The notes beneath the pieces were generated by a model, which searched no databases, was not told where the DNA came from, and saw only the letters and a list, made by a program, of their open reading frames with translations. DNA of 64,000 nucleotides from Plantago ovata (taxonomy: Eukaryota; Streptophyta; Magnoliopsida; Lamiales; Plantaginaceae): positions 113,947,397 to 114,011,396 of the forward strand of contig CM051456.1 of assembly GCA_028274465.1 (NCBI GenBank), given 5' to 3'. The position numbers and the translations under genes are program-made. Positions 33,851 through 47,300 of the stretch are shown here, one piece after another. Positions within the stretch are counted from its first letter, which is position 1. Each line of letters opens with the position of its first letter.

Positions 33851-35397
33851 ATTAACTAAGCAAGATCAACGGATTAAAATTGATTGGTAGGTTAATCAAT
33901 TGGGTAAATCAACCGACTTATTATATTACTTTAATGCAGCGGGGGAGAGAGGGCTGACCACCTCCCCAAATTTATCAATTTTATTTTATTACAATAAGTA
34001 GATTTCTAAAAATGTTACATTCTACCACCCTTGATTTTTTCTGTCAGTGTATTTAGTTAGCCAAATTAACTAAATTACCTATAAGACTTGTGATATAATA
34101 TAAACTACCATGCCACTTTTAATTTCTGACTCTACTATGATAAAGAAAAATAAATTAGTGCGACTGATACATAATATAGTATAGTAGTAGTAAGGTTATA
34201 ACTAAAAACGGTTTAATTTCTTACCCCGTATTATATACTTAACTTAAATTTGATGTGATATACTATATGATAAGATATGAATCATGTGATTTTTTATTTT
34301 TTTAATTATGATATGAATCATGTGATAATTATATGCTTCAAGTAATTTTCAGTTAAAAGCATAATGGATACATTCACTGAATAACTTGAGCGTTTTAGCT
34401 ATGTTTTTAAATCCGTCGAGCCAGTAGGATTCTTGGGTGGATAAGTAAAACACTTTTGAAGGTGTGATACTTTTTATTTAAGTATATAGATTATGGCATG
34501 TGCCTTTTGATTTTAAGTTGGTGGGTGATAAAATTTCAAGATGCTTTGAACCTTTATGCTGAAATGGTGTGATATTTTATTTATTAACGATTACATATTC
34601 GATGGATAAGATTATGTCGACGCATTTGAGTGGATGCTTATAAGTAGTGCTCTGAACTCTGAACTCTGAAGCGCACTAGACATGAAGAAATGAAGATTAA
34701 TTAGTTTTCCAAAAGTGACTTAATTTGACAAAAAGACTCTTGCATGATGACTTTAATTTCTCAGCTTGTCCCAGTTGCTTAACAAGTCCATCTTTGAAAA
34801 ATGAGTGGAAATAAATTTTAAAAAAAAAAAAAAAAAAAAGGACAAAACTTAAAGTTCAAAAAGTAACTCAAGTACTTACCTGCTGATTTCTTTCACTCTA
34901 CAGTAGGGCGTCACTAGTAATGTCAAGGTCATCAAAACATGTGCTTTGTAATTGTATTCCTTCCCGGTTAACGCAATTTCATTCAGTAAGGATAGGTCGC
35001 GCGCGCCTTTAATTAAAAAATAAAAAAGGATAGGCCGTGCGTAAGGACAGATTCAGAAATATTTTATTTTGGATAGATACTTGATTAGTACTTCATTAAT
35101 CATCAGTTTCCATTCATTTTTTTTTCTATTCTCCATTTGCGTCCACCCCACAAATAGTCAGAGTTTTTCTATTTTATCTACATCCTTTTATAAATTTTAC
35201 AACACAAAGAAACAATCCATGGGACCAAATACATTTTTGACATTTAGGTAGTCGTATTGGTTCGGCTACTAGGTTGGGCTTGAGCCTTTCCCGCCCACAA
35301 CTAAATTGGTGGATAAGTATTGAGTAGTTATGTTGAAGTAGCAATAAGAAGGTACATGGATTAAATATAGTGAGGTGACTTTCACATGTTAGGCATC

Positions 35398-35501
35398 ATA
35401 TGCGGCATACTATAATTAATCAACCGGTGAATTATAGTATGCCACATCAAGTAGTTATTGTTTACATTTATACTCAACCGGTGAATTATAGTATGCCGCA
35501 T
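35398..35501. repeat. Inverted plus direct repeat of an 18-20-bp motif
   Basis: ATGCGGCATACTATAATT is followed after a 12-base loop by its near complement AATTATAGTATGCCACAT, and a further direct copy AATTATAGTATGCCGCAT ends at 35501. CAACCGGTG precedes both direct copies. Confidence 0.8.
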
Positions 35502-37437
35502 AAGCCGGGCTAGACCCGACGAAAAGGAACCGAAAATTGCAAATTGAACTGTAAACCGAACCGTATAGATGGTTCCGGTTCTAGAATCGAAACCGCTGAT
35601 TCACGGTTCTAAAACCATAACCGACTTGGACAATTATAACCGTCTGGTTACGTAGCTAATTAGAGTTGTTTAATTAATTAGGGTTTGAAAATCCTAACTG
35701 GAAGCATTCATGTACTTAGACTTAAAGGTGTTACGACTCAAATTACTCTTAGCAATTTATAATAATTAGAGATATTGCTCCAAGTAGAGCAACAACTCTA
35801 GTTATATTAGAGGCTCTAGGGTAATTAGAGATTTGTTCTATTAATTAGAGTGTGACAACTCTAATTTTAACATTAAAAAAGAAAAGCAATAAAAAATTGT
35901 CAAAGAACCGTCAGTTCCCAGTTGTAGAAACCGCAACTGTCGGTTTAGGAACCATGAACCAGCAACCGGTTACGATTATGGGTTCTTATATATATGGTGA
36001 AATGGAACTGGCGGTTCTAAACCAGGGAACCGTTGTCGATTCCATATATGGAACCGTCCAAGTTGAATTTATTTCACTTTGACTTGTATAACAAGTCGTA
36101 TAGAATGACATATTAAGAGTGATTATAGATGCGAATACTTGATAGTTTGTCATAATAGTTTTCACATAATGACTCATAAGTATATCATGACAATGTTGAT
36201 GTACGTGATTATTAGTGTGAAGCCTATTATTGGCCCAAATAAGAAGTAAATGAGCACGCAAGTCCATATTAGAATTCTACTCCAGCCTATGTTATGAAAT
36301 CCGACTTGGGTTGAACTGGATAATCACCTTGGATGAGACAATCCGGGTTAACCTGGATTAACTCGAAAGGTTGACTTGAATGATGTAATAAATATTAAAA
36401 TTAAATATAATTATTTTTAAATTAAAAGTAAATAATTTTCTTTTTTTTTGACAAACCATTATATGCAAATTTTACCAAATAAAGTAAATACCATTACCTA
36501 TATAAAAGAATACGTGAAATAAAAATTCAAATAACCAAACTTTTTTCCAGGTATCTCGAATTCCGGAATTTTTAAAAAAAATTTATTATCTTGGCATGTC
36601 AAGACCTCTGGGTCCTGGTTAACCGAACTACAACACCCTAAGAAGTACGGGGACGGATACGTGTCCGATACGAATATGTGAAAAAGTCAAAACTAAAAAA
36701 AGTAGGATACGAGGACGAGTAGAATACATTTAACATTTATATATATTACTAATATATTTAGTATATAAATGAGCCAATCCAATCCAAGTAAAATAGTCCA
36801 CATCTCCGTTCACAACCTCACAGGTCACACACTCACACGTACATTTGCAATTAAAAAAAACAGAGAGACGCTACGGGAACAGAGGTCGATGAATGGCGAC
36901 GAGCGACGCCAGCCGCTGCTAACAAAGTGTTAATCTTTTGATCCCTTGATTTGTATAGTACTCATCCGTTTTTTTGCATTCTATACGTTTGATTTTGGAT
37001 CAAAATTTTATGAGGTTTATAGAATGAGTGTAGTGTGTTTGTTTAGTGGCAGGACCCACGGTAATAATGGTGATGATATTGCTATTTTTGAGAAAGAAAA
37101 TTAAGCTTGGCTTGCTCTGTTGTTGAAGGTTTATAGTTATTACTACTACTAGCACTGCTGTTACTACTAGCTACCATATACTCAGTAGTGTCTTATATGC
37201 TAGTACGTGCACTCTGACTTGTTTAGGTGAATTATGTGCTAAAGTATGTTTTAACTATTAATTTGTTATGTGCTAAACTCTACTTTCCAGTATTTATCTT
37301 AACTTTACTGTTTAGTACCAGGTCTTTAAATATCTTTAAAGGGTTTAGCTAACTGGGAGTCCTCTACCAATCCAAACTCTTAACCTGAGGAGTTTTAGAA
37401 GTTAAAACGTTGTTTAGAGGTTGAATCTTTACGCTAG

Positions 37438-37569
37438 CCATCTTTGTTAACGCCAAAGGTTCCTGCTCATAGACGAGTTCAATCAAGCCCTACCGTTTTC
37501 CTCGATTTTGTTAGAGAAATTTCAAAGTACGTGAGGGATGTGAGGTTGCTCAAGATTTTCAGTGGAAAG
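37438..37569 (+). other. Unidentified exon-like open stretch
   Basis: Between an AG acceptor (GCTAG) and a GT donor (AAAG/GTGAAT) lies an open 44-codon stretch with ordinary amino-acid use: PSLLTPKVPAHRRVQ, then SSPTVFLDFVREISKYV, then RDVRLLKIFSGK. I do not recognise the family. No partner exons were found, so it may be a captured exon or chance. Confidence 0.3.
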
Positions 37570-38879
37570 GTGAATGCTCCATAACCTGTTGAAAACTGGA
37601 AGGAAGTTTCTGTTATCTGCATATGCCTTATGCACACCTGCTATATTCACTTGATATATATACATATATGCTGCTTTGATTTCAAGTCTTAGGGTCAAGA
37701 AACATGAGTAATTTTCAGTATATTATTTGATCTGCTACTAGTATATTGTTGACACTTTGTTGAAGCCTAGCTACTTAGTTTACTTGTTCCTTTAATTAAT
37801 TTTTTACTACAAGTGTTCGTAGCTTCGAGATATGAGACATGCTGTTTTTTTTTCTTTCCTCTGTTGACCATGTGAGATTCATATTCCAAGTTTTGAGTTC
37901 TTCCTCCTTTTGTTTTTGGATCCATTGGTTAGTTATTGTTGGGTTGTTACAAATCTATCCCACAACATGTTTCTTTTGGTTAACTCTTTCAGGAAGGTTG
38001 TTTTCAGCTTCTTTTTGGGCTAACACATCCCTGCCTTAATACACATTCAACTCCCTTCCCCGTAGTATGAACAATATCTGCCCAAAAAAACACGTTTTCT
38101 GATATAGGTTGGAACTAATAAATAGATTCATGGAAAGCTGTTCACACTACCTAACACTATTCTGCATCCATACTGTTGCATTTTTATGGTTGTTTCCTGG
38201 TTCTTAGCTTCCCTACCTGCATTCCTAACATCGTAGCACTAACTGGAATAAGTTGTGTTTATTGAGATACTCATGAGCTCTTAAATAGGTAACAATTGAC
38301 ATCATTGCGTTTTAAGCTACTCTTTCATGCTATGTCAATTATGAGATTTCGTTTGTTGTTGAATGAGTCAAGTTAATGTGAGTAGCTCTAGACCATTAGC
38401 AAAAACTGGGATACACTGATTTTGCCCTCTTCTCCTCCTCCTCCTCCTCAGGTATCAATAATTTCCAGATGAGCTTCGATTTTGTTTTACCCTGAATCTG
38501 ATGTATTATTGCTGAGATATTATGCTATGGTACTGTTTCATATTTGTTGACTGATCCAAAAATCTGATCTCAATTTCTCAATTTCTCGATGTTGAAATAG
38601 ATGAGTTCGATTTGTTGTTCGTATTGTCATTTTAGTATAAGGTTTTTATCAGTTGTTAATCTACTACCGTTAAGCTGTCACAATTTCGATCCATTTTGTT
38701 TTTGCTTGTTGTTCGTGTTTTGCTGTTTCTATTTAGTGTGTTGACCGTTTTTGCATTTTTTTGATCAGGTTGTTTTGAAGATGAAATGGTTAGTGATATA
38801 TAGCTTGATTGGATTTGCTAAAGCGTGAGAGTGTGATTCTGGGCATTGTAGTGTTGGTTTCTCTGATCTGGTAGTTGCA
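37570..38879. other. Intron-like or spacer DNA ahead of the OGDH fragment
   Basis: T-rich sequence with a CTC microsatellite (38430-38449) followed by CAG/GT. It may be the 5' UTR intron that accompanies the fragment below, since intact plant genes of this type often have one. Nothing coding is visible. Confidence 0.4.
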
Positions 38880-39295
38880 ATGACGTGGTTTAGAGCGGGT
38901 TCGAATGTGGCTAAGCTCGTAGTTAGGCGGTCTTTGTCGCAGAGTGGTTCCTATGTGATACGGACACGGGTTGTTGCTGGCCAGACACGACAGATTCATT
39001 CTTCGATATTTAGGTCGATGGAGCAATCAACGCCTGTACCTCGTCATGTTCCGCTGTCTAGGTTGACTGATAGCTTTTTGGATGGGACGAGTAGTGTGTA
39101 TATTGAAGAGCTCCAGAGAGCATGGGAGCAAGATCCGAGCAGTGTGGATGAATCGTGGGACAGCTTTAGGAACTTTGTTGGGCAAGCTACCACCTCTCCT
39201 GGACTTTCTGGCCAGACGATACAGGAGAGTATGCGACTGCTGTTGCTTTTGAGGGCTTACCAGGTCAATGGGCACATAAAGCTAAGCTTGATCCA
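38880..39295 (+). pseudogene. 2-oxoglutarate dehydrogenase E1, N-terminal fragment
   Basis: The reading MTWFRAGSNVAKLVVRRSLS, then PLSRLTDSFLDGTSSVY, EELQRAWEQDP, SGQTIQESMRLLLL and AYQVNGH is unmistakably the mitochondrial presequence and start of E1 of the 2-oxoglutarate dehydrogenase complex (TCA cycle). The intact protein has about 1000 residues; here homology stops after roughly 138, at the LDP of KAKLDP. A one-residue loss lies in SWDSFRNFVG (normally SWDNFFRNFVG), and one base is missing at about 39279, just before the break. The start codon and leader are kept but the 3' part is gone, so this is a DNA-level 5' fragment and not a retrocopy. Confidence 0.88.
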
Positions 39296-40573
39296 TAACC
39301 TTTGCCATTTGAGAACCCGGATTTGTAATCTTGTTTTGTTGATTTCATTAATATATATTAATATATGATCTTTCTTCTAAAAAAAATAAAAAAATAAAAA
39401 TGTGAACCTTAATTGCAGAATCTGCATTAGACCACCACCCAAAACAACACCGTTTAATTAAAACACGGAGGGGTATTTGTGAAAAAACAAACATTCAACC
39501 ATTAGTTTTAGGTAAACCAAACAAGAAAAATAAAATGTGGTTTGAATTAGATTTCCTACTTACATTTAGGAACCAAACAAGGAAATGTTGGACATTTCCT
39601 ACTCCTTTTTACTCCTTAAAGAAATAGAAGAAACAGAGTGATAGCGTATAACTCCTGCAGAATTGTGCCATCCAGTCATTAAGCTTAAGTTTTGGGTACA
39701 TTCAGCAAATTACACTACATATATCCCTTTATAATATCTGCAGATTGCAAAATTAGGTAAAAATTCATCCCAATCGATCTCCGGCTCCAATCCTTTCTCC
39801 CATGAATAGCTTAAAACCCTAGTAAATCAAACCTGAAACACGCTCCATCTGGTTTCTGAAGAACATCAATTTGCTCTAACAGATTCTTACTGGAATTCGG
39901 AGGCGACGGACGGACCTGTTTGTCATCTGATTTCCAAACGAGAAGGAGAAAGGTCAGATTTTATAGTTCTGGGCTCTAAACTTATAAATTTACTGAAATT
40001 TGAGTTTAATTTATCACAATTTTTGCTTCCTATTTGGATTTCCTACGTTGAATGCTAAGTTCAGAATTTCTTACTCAATTATTATTTGGGGATGTAATTC
40101 TCTACGATTCTGATTGTCTCTCGCCTAAGATTTACACAGGAAAATCTGTCTAGCTCTTTAGATTATGTGCTAGAATTCTGAAATACTGCAACATTGCGCC
40201 AGGTTGAAAATACTTGGTATATATTATTTCGAGAATCTAGATATTTTTTATTTTTTTATTTTTACACAAGCATGAGTTGGCTCTGAGTTTACTTGCACAT
40301 TGTATCTCTTGCAGCTTAAAGTCTCCAGGTTAAGGTGAACATTTTAATTTAGAATATTGTGTTCTATAAGAGTGTTCTTGCTTAGTTTATCCAAGTGTTG
40401 GTCATAAAATTGTATTAAATGGATTATATGCGCATCAAAATTGAGAGTTTAGTTAATCAACTCATGCTTCCTGCACTGTGAAACAGAAAAGCAGGAGTAC
40501 AAGTTTAAAAGCGACCACCACTTATTCCGGTCTAGTATTAAAAGTGAATTGAGGGGGGTAATAAAGCCTAGAT
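39296..40573. other. Spacer with a probable 5' leader and intron
   Basis: From about 39780 to 39954 the sequence looks like a plant 5' leader ending in a donor (GAGAAAG/GTCAG). It may be the non-coding first exon of the PPR gene or leader belonging to the TAF7 fragment. No coding signal. Confidence 0.35.
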
Positions 40574-40768
40574 ATGGAAGAGCAATTTGTACTCCGGGTG
40601 CCACCTTCTGTTGCTGAGAGAATTGAGCAGCTCTTAAAAATGAATCTGCATCTTCTTCTGAAGACAAGGCATTGGACTTGTCCTTCCGAGGATGGAAGGA
40701 CTGGGACGTTTGTTATCGGCAATGACCGCTTCCCAGCTTCACTCTTGGATCTTCCAACAGTTGTAGAA
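40574..40768 (+). pseudogene. TAF7 (TFIID subunit 7), N-terminal fragment
   Basis: MEEQFVLRVPPSVAERIEQLL followed later by EDGRTGTFVIGNDRFPASLL and DLPTVVE is the start of TFIID subunit TAF7, a nuclear general transcription factor. In between, the sense of the family (NESASSSEDKALDLSF) is present in a different frame, so two small indels, near 40640 and 40686, shift the frame and then restore it. Homology ends after VVE at 40768, where the intact protein (about 200 residues) continues with its main domain. ATG and some leader are retained and the 3' part is missing. It lies upstream of, or in a leader intron of, the PPR gene. Confidence 0.82.
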
Positions 40769-41371
40769 GGCTTAGAACCTAGACATTCACTAGTACATCA
40801 GTTGAGATTTACTTAGAGGCTTGTAAATTGTAATTTCTCCTCTTAAATAATGCACAATGTAGGTAAATGTACTTAAAGAAAGACATTCATAGGCGTTTTC
40901 GATACAATTAAGAGAAAGTAGAAGCATTAGTCCTAAATCATGGTTCTCTGGAGGTGTTTTTACGGAATGTTGCTAATATCAAGATATGCAAACTGGAACT
41001 GAACTATTACAATACACTGATATATTGCATTAGTCAAAGTAGCATCATGATATGCAAATCGGAACTATCCTGCTGTACCTTTCTTGATTGATGGGTATAT
41101 GACTTATTCATATACAAGTGATTTCCATTGTTTTAACTTTATCATGCTTGGAGTATTTTTAGTAGCCAGTTCTGCACTGGGCCTAAACCCATCCGTTCAG
41201 AAATCATTGACTTCGTATGGTGGCCTGCAGCAAATTATTAGTGTAGATGTAGTCTGAATGCTCGTGTAAATTGTCTGTGGTTCAATTTGTCTGTTTTAGA
41301 TTAGCTTTGTAACAAAATTTTCTTCTGACACTGAACAGCAGGAGCCTTTTTATCCAAGACTGTCACAAAGT
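40769..41371. other. Sequence between TAF7 fragment and first assigned PPR exon
   Basis: No coding signal found. The frame of the first PPR exon stays open upstream to about 41342 (EPFYPRLSQS before Met), so a further PPR exon may exist here or further upstream that I could not place. Confidence 0.35.
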
Positions 41372-44300
41372 ATGACGAGACCTTTGTAAGTAGATTTAAG
41401 TTTAACATTTTTTCATGCACATGTATTCTAACTCTTATTTTTACCCAAGCATATTCTCATGTACTGCTTTTATTATGATTGATAAGGTTTGCAGTATGCC
41501 TGAAGTCAATAAAATTTCCGGCCTGGGAATGGATAGCACCAAAAACTGTATGTTTCTTTTGCTTATCTTTCTGCAATCTCATTAGTTGTGGATTTAGAAT
41601 TCTGAGCTTTTCCAACTGATTCGGTGCGGGAGAACTATCAAAGGAATCGGAGCCTGTTATGTAATTCTAACTTTGAAATCAACGAATGTTGAAAATAGAG
41701 TGAAGATTCTGCTTCTAGTACTTCGATGTGGGATTTCGGTTCATTGAAATAAACATTGTTGAGTAATAGAACACACAATCACATGGATTCAAAATTGAAT
41801 TTGGTAAACCTTCAATGCTTCAAGAGTCATTGTAAGGTCAGTAGTTGAGCTGGGGTTAAAACTTGAGAGAGATAGATCACAGGGGGTGGGGGAGGGGGCC
41901 ATGCAATGTCATAATTTTTAAAACGGGAACACTAGAGGTTCCTTATATTTATTTAATACCACCGAAAAATGCATTTTGGCAGTGGGTGGGAGTCCCCCAC
42001 ATCCAGCCCTATTTAAGGGGTTGAGGCCTAAATAAAAATGTTAAGAGACAGACATCCATATGCTGGCCAGAACATTAATCCTGGATTCTATATAAGTATA
42101 TAATCTGGCCAACTGTCCCTGTAACAAGGCTGGCCAAGGGGATGATGGTCTTAAACAAACGGATGCAGTATTGGGATTTTGACTGCTGATAGTTTTTTCT
42201 GCATTTACTGGGAACTCAAGATTCTCTTTTTACATGACTGATGTTTTTTCATTATGAAGTCTGTATGATAGATGTGCTACTCAATAAACAATCTGTATAA
42301 CTTTTAAAGAATCTTTAACAGGGGCAGAGGAACACACTCAAGTTTGTTGGAGCATGGCGTTTGTATGGGACATCCATTGGTGAGGACACTGTATAGTTTA
42401 TTACGAGTACTTTATTATGTATAAAGAGTGTCTACTTTGGACGTTTCTAATGGGATGGAGAGTATTATTTTTCTTTCTTTCTTCTTTTTTTTTTTTTTTT
42501 TTTTTTTTGAGAATTTTTCTGCACAATACACTTGGACTGTTTGACATGTAAAATCTGGGAAAGTTTATTTTGAGGATGTTTGGCATTGAAGGATATCAGA
42601 CTACAGCACCGACGAATAGAGTGATCCAAAATGAAATTATCACAGCCTTATGCTCAGGAGAGAGAAGTCAAGCGTTCAGCCTGCTTTCGGAGCTTGTTTC
42701 TAAAAGGGGGGAACACTTGGAGTCTCAAGATTTTGTTTCGATTCTGAGCTACTGTGCTAGTAAACCTGATCCATTGGTAATGTTCGGCCACTTGCCTTTT
42801 TGTAGGTTCCTTTTTCACTTTAGTATAGATATTTCTGGTCGAACTTGTTGAACTCTGACTAAATTTTATCATTTCTCTTCTCTGATTACGCGAAAAAAAG
42901 CATATATTTGCTAAATCTAACTGAAGGAGTAGAGTTTGAGCCATCCATTGTTTGAATGAATGTAAATATCCAGTAGTTAACAATTTTCTGAAATAATTAT
43001 TATCTATGTTGTACCGAATGCAGTTTGGGATGGAAATATGGAACCTGATGAGAGAAATGGAAATAGCACCTAGCGGTGGGTGTCATTATGTAATTCAAGC
43101 TCTCTGTAAAGGTGGTTACCTAAAAGAGGTATTCTCTTGCAATCTCCGTTCTGTTTTATTGTTGCATTAGTCTGATGACTCTTCATCTCTCACCGCCAAG
43201 TTTGAATGTTCGGAAATGTCTGGTAATTTTGTTATTATGTGTTGACACTAGTGAGGATCTGTTACCTAGAAATGAAGTTGGAGTTGGATAGTACGGTGAG
43301 CTAGATATGAAGTACGGAATATAATAGAAGAATTAGGTGAATTATACAAATTCTTGTGGTCTAACTATATGGGGAGAAAGGCAACAAGCCCATGTAATTA
43401 CATGATCATGGGAGTAACACGTCCACGGGGAAAATGTTATTGAGCACTGGAGCTTTTTACTACTCTGCTTTCACCAGTCCCGTTTCGGTATAGATTATGG
43501 ATGGAAGATATACAATATGCTAAATGAACATGATGATCTCCCTGTTTGAGTCAATTCAAGTATTTAATCCAGCCTTGAGTCTCAATTCAAAATTGCAAAA
43601 GTAGATTCTTCCGAAATCAATAGAAAGTTGACATTATCCTTGTGCTATTCACACTCCTATTAATTATTGGAGTTAGTTAAAAAGTATAAAAACATTTGTC
43701 AACAAGGGGATAAGTATGGTAAGAATGGAAAAGATTTTGTTCCTCCAAGTTGAGGTCGTGTTCGAATTTGGTCCTACCGATTTTTTATTCTTCTTTAAAA
43801 TTTGGTCCAAAGGACCGTATGTCATTTCATATTTATATCTTATTGGCTTAGATGGATGGTTACTTGGAGATATATATTTTTCATCCTTTTTTTTTTTTAA
43901 GAGTAAAGAGAAAAATTGCATTGAAGGTTAGCTTCCATGTACATGGAACAAAGCTTTAAACTTGTTCCACAAAAATTAATTAATTACACTCCATAAACGC
44001 ACTATATATACTTACATAGTTACACTAAAACTTCCAAACACCAAATTTGACCTATCAATAAACAATAATAGGAGTAACCCATTGCTTTAACTAATCGAAC
44101 AACAAGCAACAATCTATTATGGATCGCTCACCGAGCATCACGAAGAAAATTGACAGCATTGAGGACGAGAAGAGTGCATTGATGCAGAATATCTACGAGA
44201 GCAAGGAGCTTCCGCCATGGCAGAAGCAGCTCACATTCAGAGTGTTCTTCGTGGTGTTCATTTTGGGGATTCTGTTCACTTGCATTGTCAGACGTACTGA

Positions 44301-47300
44301 TCTGTCTTTATTCCAATTGCCCTGTTTTTAATCATATAATCAGCTATGTTCTGCTTCACTTACATTGTCAGATGTACTGATCTATGTCTTTATTCCAGTT
44401 GCCCTGTTTATAATCATCAGTTGTGTTCTGTTGGTGAGAATGGAGGCTCTGTTATGCAGTGCTTGAAATCCTTTTTATATAAAAATGATTTTATATTTTG
44501 AATTTGTGATTTTGGTTTAGGGTTAGGTTTAATGGTGTTGAATGAATTTACACATTTTTTAAATTCAATTTGTCTTTTTATTTAATCTGGAAATTTAGGG
44601 TAGGGGTTCACAAAATTTGGAGATTTTTACTTCATAATGGCATGCCTGGATGAGAAATTTCCTGCAGAAACACCATAATCCAGCAATTCCTAGTCATCCA
44701 AGGGCAATATCTGCACGTGAAGTTTCAGTAATTCTCAATTTTAGGACCATATTTACAATTTCTTTTTTCCACACACGATGTCTAGTTAAAGGACAAAAAA
44801 TGCAATTCATCCACTGTAGTTAAAAATAGCTAATACCTCAAGCATTTTGCAAAATTACACACTTGCTAAAGCTTCATACATTAAGGAAACAGGGGAGCAA
44901 TATTTATGTAGGATTACAACTGTTGTAACATTGTGCACCACTCTTAACATTTTCATGTGTTCTCTGTTATATACAACTATCAATATAATCATATATCAGT
45001 TCTAAATGCTGAATTACTTTGTTATCTAATTACAACACTATGATCTTGCATGATCTAACAAGTCACTCTTGTTGCTTGGAAAGTAATGCTTACATATGTA
45101 TTAATTCATAAGTGCATATTGGACCTTGTTTCCCTCAATGGAAAGTTTCCCTTTTACTATTTTTTGGCATTGTTTTTTATATCTCCGCTCGGTTCTACTT
45201 GATCAGGCATTCAGTATATTGAGCACTTTGAAGGAAAATTCAGCTGGAACCCTGACGCTACGTTTGTGCACCATTTTCCTGCAAGCTTCTATTCAAAAGA
45301 ATGACTATCATTATGCTAATGATTGCTTGCGTTTGATGGAAGACCAAGCGCTGGGCAAAAATGAGATTGTTTATGCTCTTCTTCTGAAGGTATGCAATTT
45401 ACAGTTTCTTTATTTTGTGAAAAAGCAAATACTATTTAAATATATTCTCCATGGAAGCTCCATTATGTCCGATTTTTTAGTTTTATTTTGTTTTAAATTA
45501 AGGAAGAAATAGGTAGGAAATATGAATTTTAAAATTTTGGGGATTGTGTTATAGAATTCGAATGTTTTAATTTGGGGTTTATCACAATAAAATGAATCAT
45601 AAAATTGAAAAGGAAAAGAAAAATAAAAGGGTAGGAAAAATGATGAAGGTTGAATTTTGTCCTTTCGTGTAATTATTACTATTTCGTAATCCATTTCTTT
45701 TCCTTTAACGTAGTAATTGAAACAGTAGGGACCTAAATGTAATATCGATATCTAAAAAGGGTTTCAAATTAAAAAATTAAAAACCATTGTATACTATATT
45801 AATTTATTTTTATTTTGAATAGGAATACTTCTGATTTCAGAAGAGATAAAATGAGACTTATTTTTTGAGTGTGGTGAATTGCTTTGTATCTGGAAGCATA
45901 TCAAAGTAGATGTTCATTTAAATCTTGAAATGATATAATTTTCAGTAGTTCTTTTTTTTTTTTAGATGACTTCATCTGGAAAATCTGATTAATAAAGTGA
46001 TCAAATATATAAACTCATAGTGCAAACCATGTCACCCTACCATTTGCCTTTATCTTTTGAAACATAGGATAATAATGGGCTCCCTATCCCAGCATATTGT
46101 TAAAAAATGAATGTGACTCTTTCATGTGAGACCAAATTTAGGCCATCCCAAGACAACCTGAGTCTTGACCAAATTTTTTGCCAAAGTTATGGATCACCGT
46201 GAAGTAAATTTCTGACTAGAGCTAAGTCGCTAACATTTGTCTTTATTCAATTTTTTGTCCGGGTAGATACAATTTCTAGTTTCCCAACTGTACCAAAATG
46301 CACTCTCTCATTTTCTATCTTCAGCTTGCAGTTTTGTGCCAGGACCTTTCAGCAGTCCATGAAATCTGGAAGGAATGTATTAACATCTACCCTGTCAGCA
46401 TTGTAATTCTTCGGAAGTTTATATGGGCCTTCACATCATTAAAAGATTTGGAAAGTGCTAATATAGCCTTGCAGAAAATGGTGGCTGTAAGTTCCCAGGG
46501 TAATGTTCACTTTGTCAGAACTGCTGAAGGAAAGCTACATCTCTCAGGATTGGATATTCCGATACCTTACCGTGATTTGTTGACACGGGATATCCATGAC
46601 CATGAAAATAGCAATATACCTACAAGTTCACTTCATGAATGTTACACAGAGGAGAACTCAAGTACGGGTGGGTTTAACCTTGGTTTGGAGGCTAAAGAAG
46701 TTGGGGATAGTGGTTTAAGCTTATCTCCTAAGCCTATCACCAATGATATGATGAAATATTTGCGGTGGTCCTTCAATGACGTGATACATACATGCGCTTG
46801 CATGCAAAATATTTCACTAGCGGAGCAATTAATTTTCCAGGTACTTCAAGTTCATTTTGAATCCTGGTTTGTGCAATTCCTTACAATATGTTTGTGGGTT
46901 GTAGCGATAAAGAAAAGGGAAAATAATAATCTGACAGTTGTTTGAATGCATAGACTAAGTAAAATGCTGATATTGTTTTGTCAGATGCAAAATCTCGGCT
47001 TGGAGCCATCATCCAGTACATATGATTGCTATGTACAAGCATTGGCCTCTGTGAGAGGGTTCGAGTATGTCGTGGAAGTGGTAGTATACACTCTATATTC
47101 TTTACAAGCACTTACCTGTAAAGATTTTGTTACATTTTTTTTAAAAAATATTTGTGATGCAGCTTGAAGTCATGCAACGTAAAAATCTGAAACCCCACGA
47201 CTCTACCCTTGCAATTGCATCAGTTAGCTGCAGTAAGGCTTTAAAATTGGATTTAGCTGAAGATTTTCTCCATCAAATGCATGAATGCTCACGTGCTTAT

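Larger units (their letters stand above)
32000..37437. other. AT-rich gene-poor stretch
   Basis: No gene recognised over 5.4 kb. It holds a Stowaway-like end (33504-33517), a 65-bp tandem repeat (about 33688-33850), an inverted/direct repeat group (35398-35501), and from 35500 to 36070 many scattered GGAACCGG/CCGGTTCC-type short motifs. At about 36650 there is a short GGACGGATACGTGTCCGATA segment, also repeat-like. Confidence 0.5.

Noticed and set aside
35500-36070. Many GGAACCGG / CCGGTTCC-like short motifs, suggestive of hAT-type subterminal repeats
   Set aside because: No terminal inverted repeats or 8-bp duplication could be placed around them.
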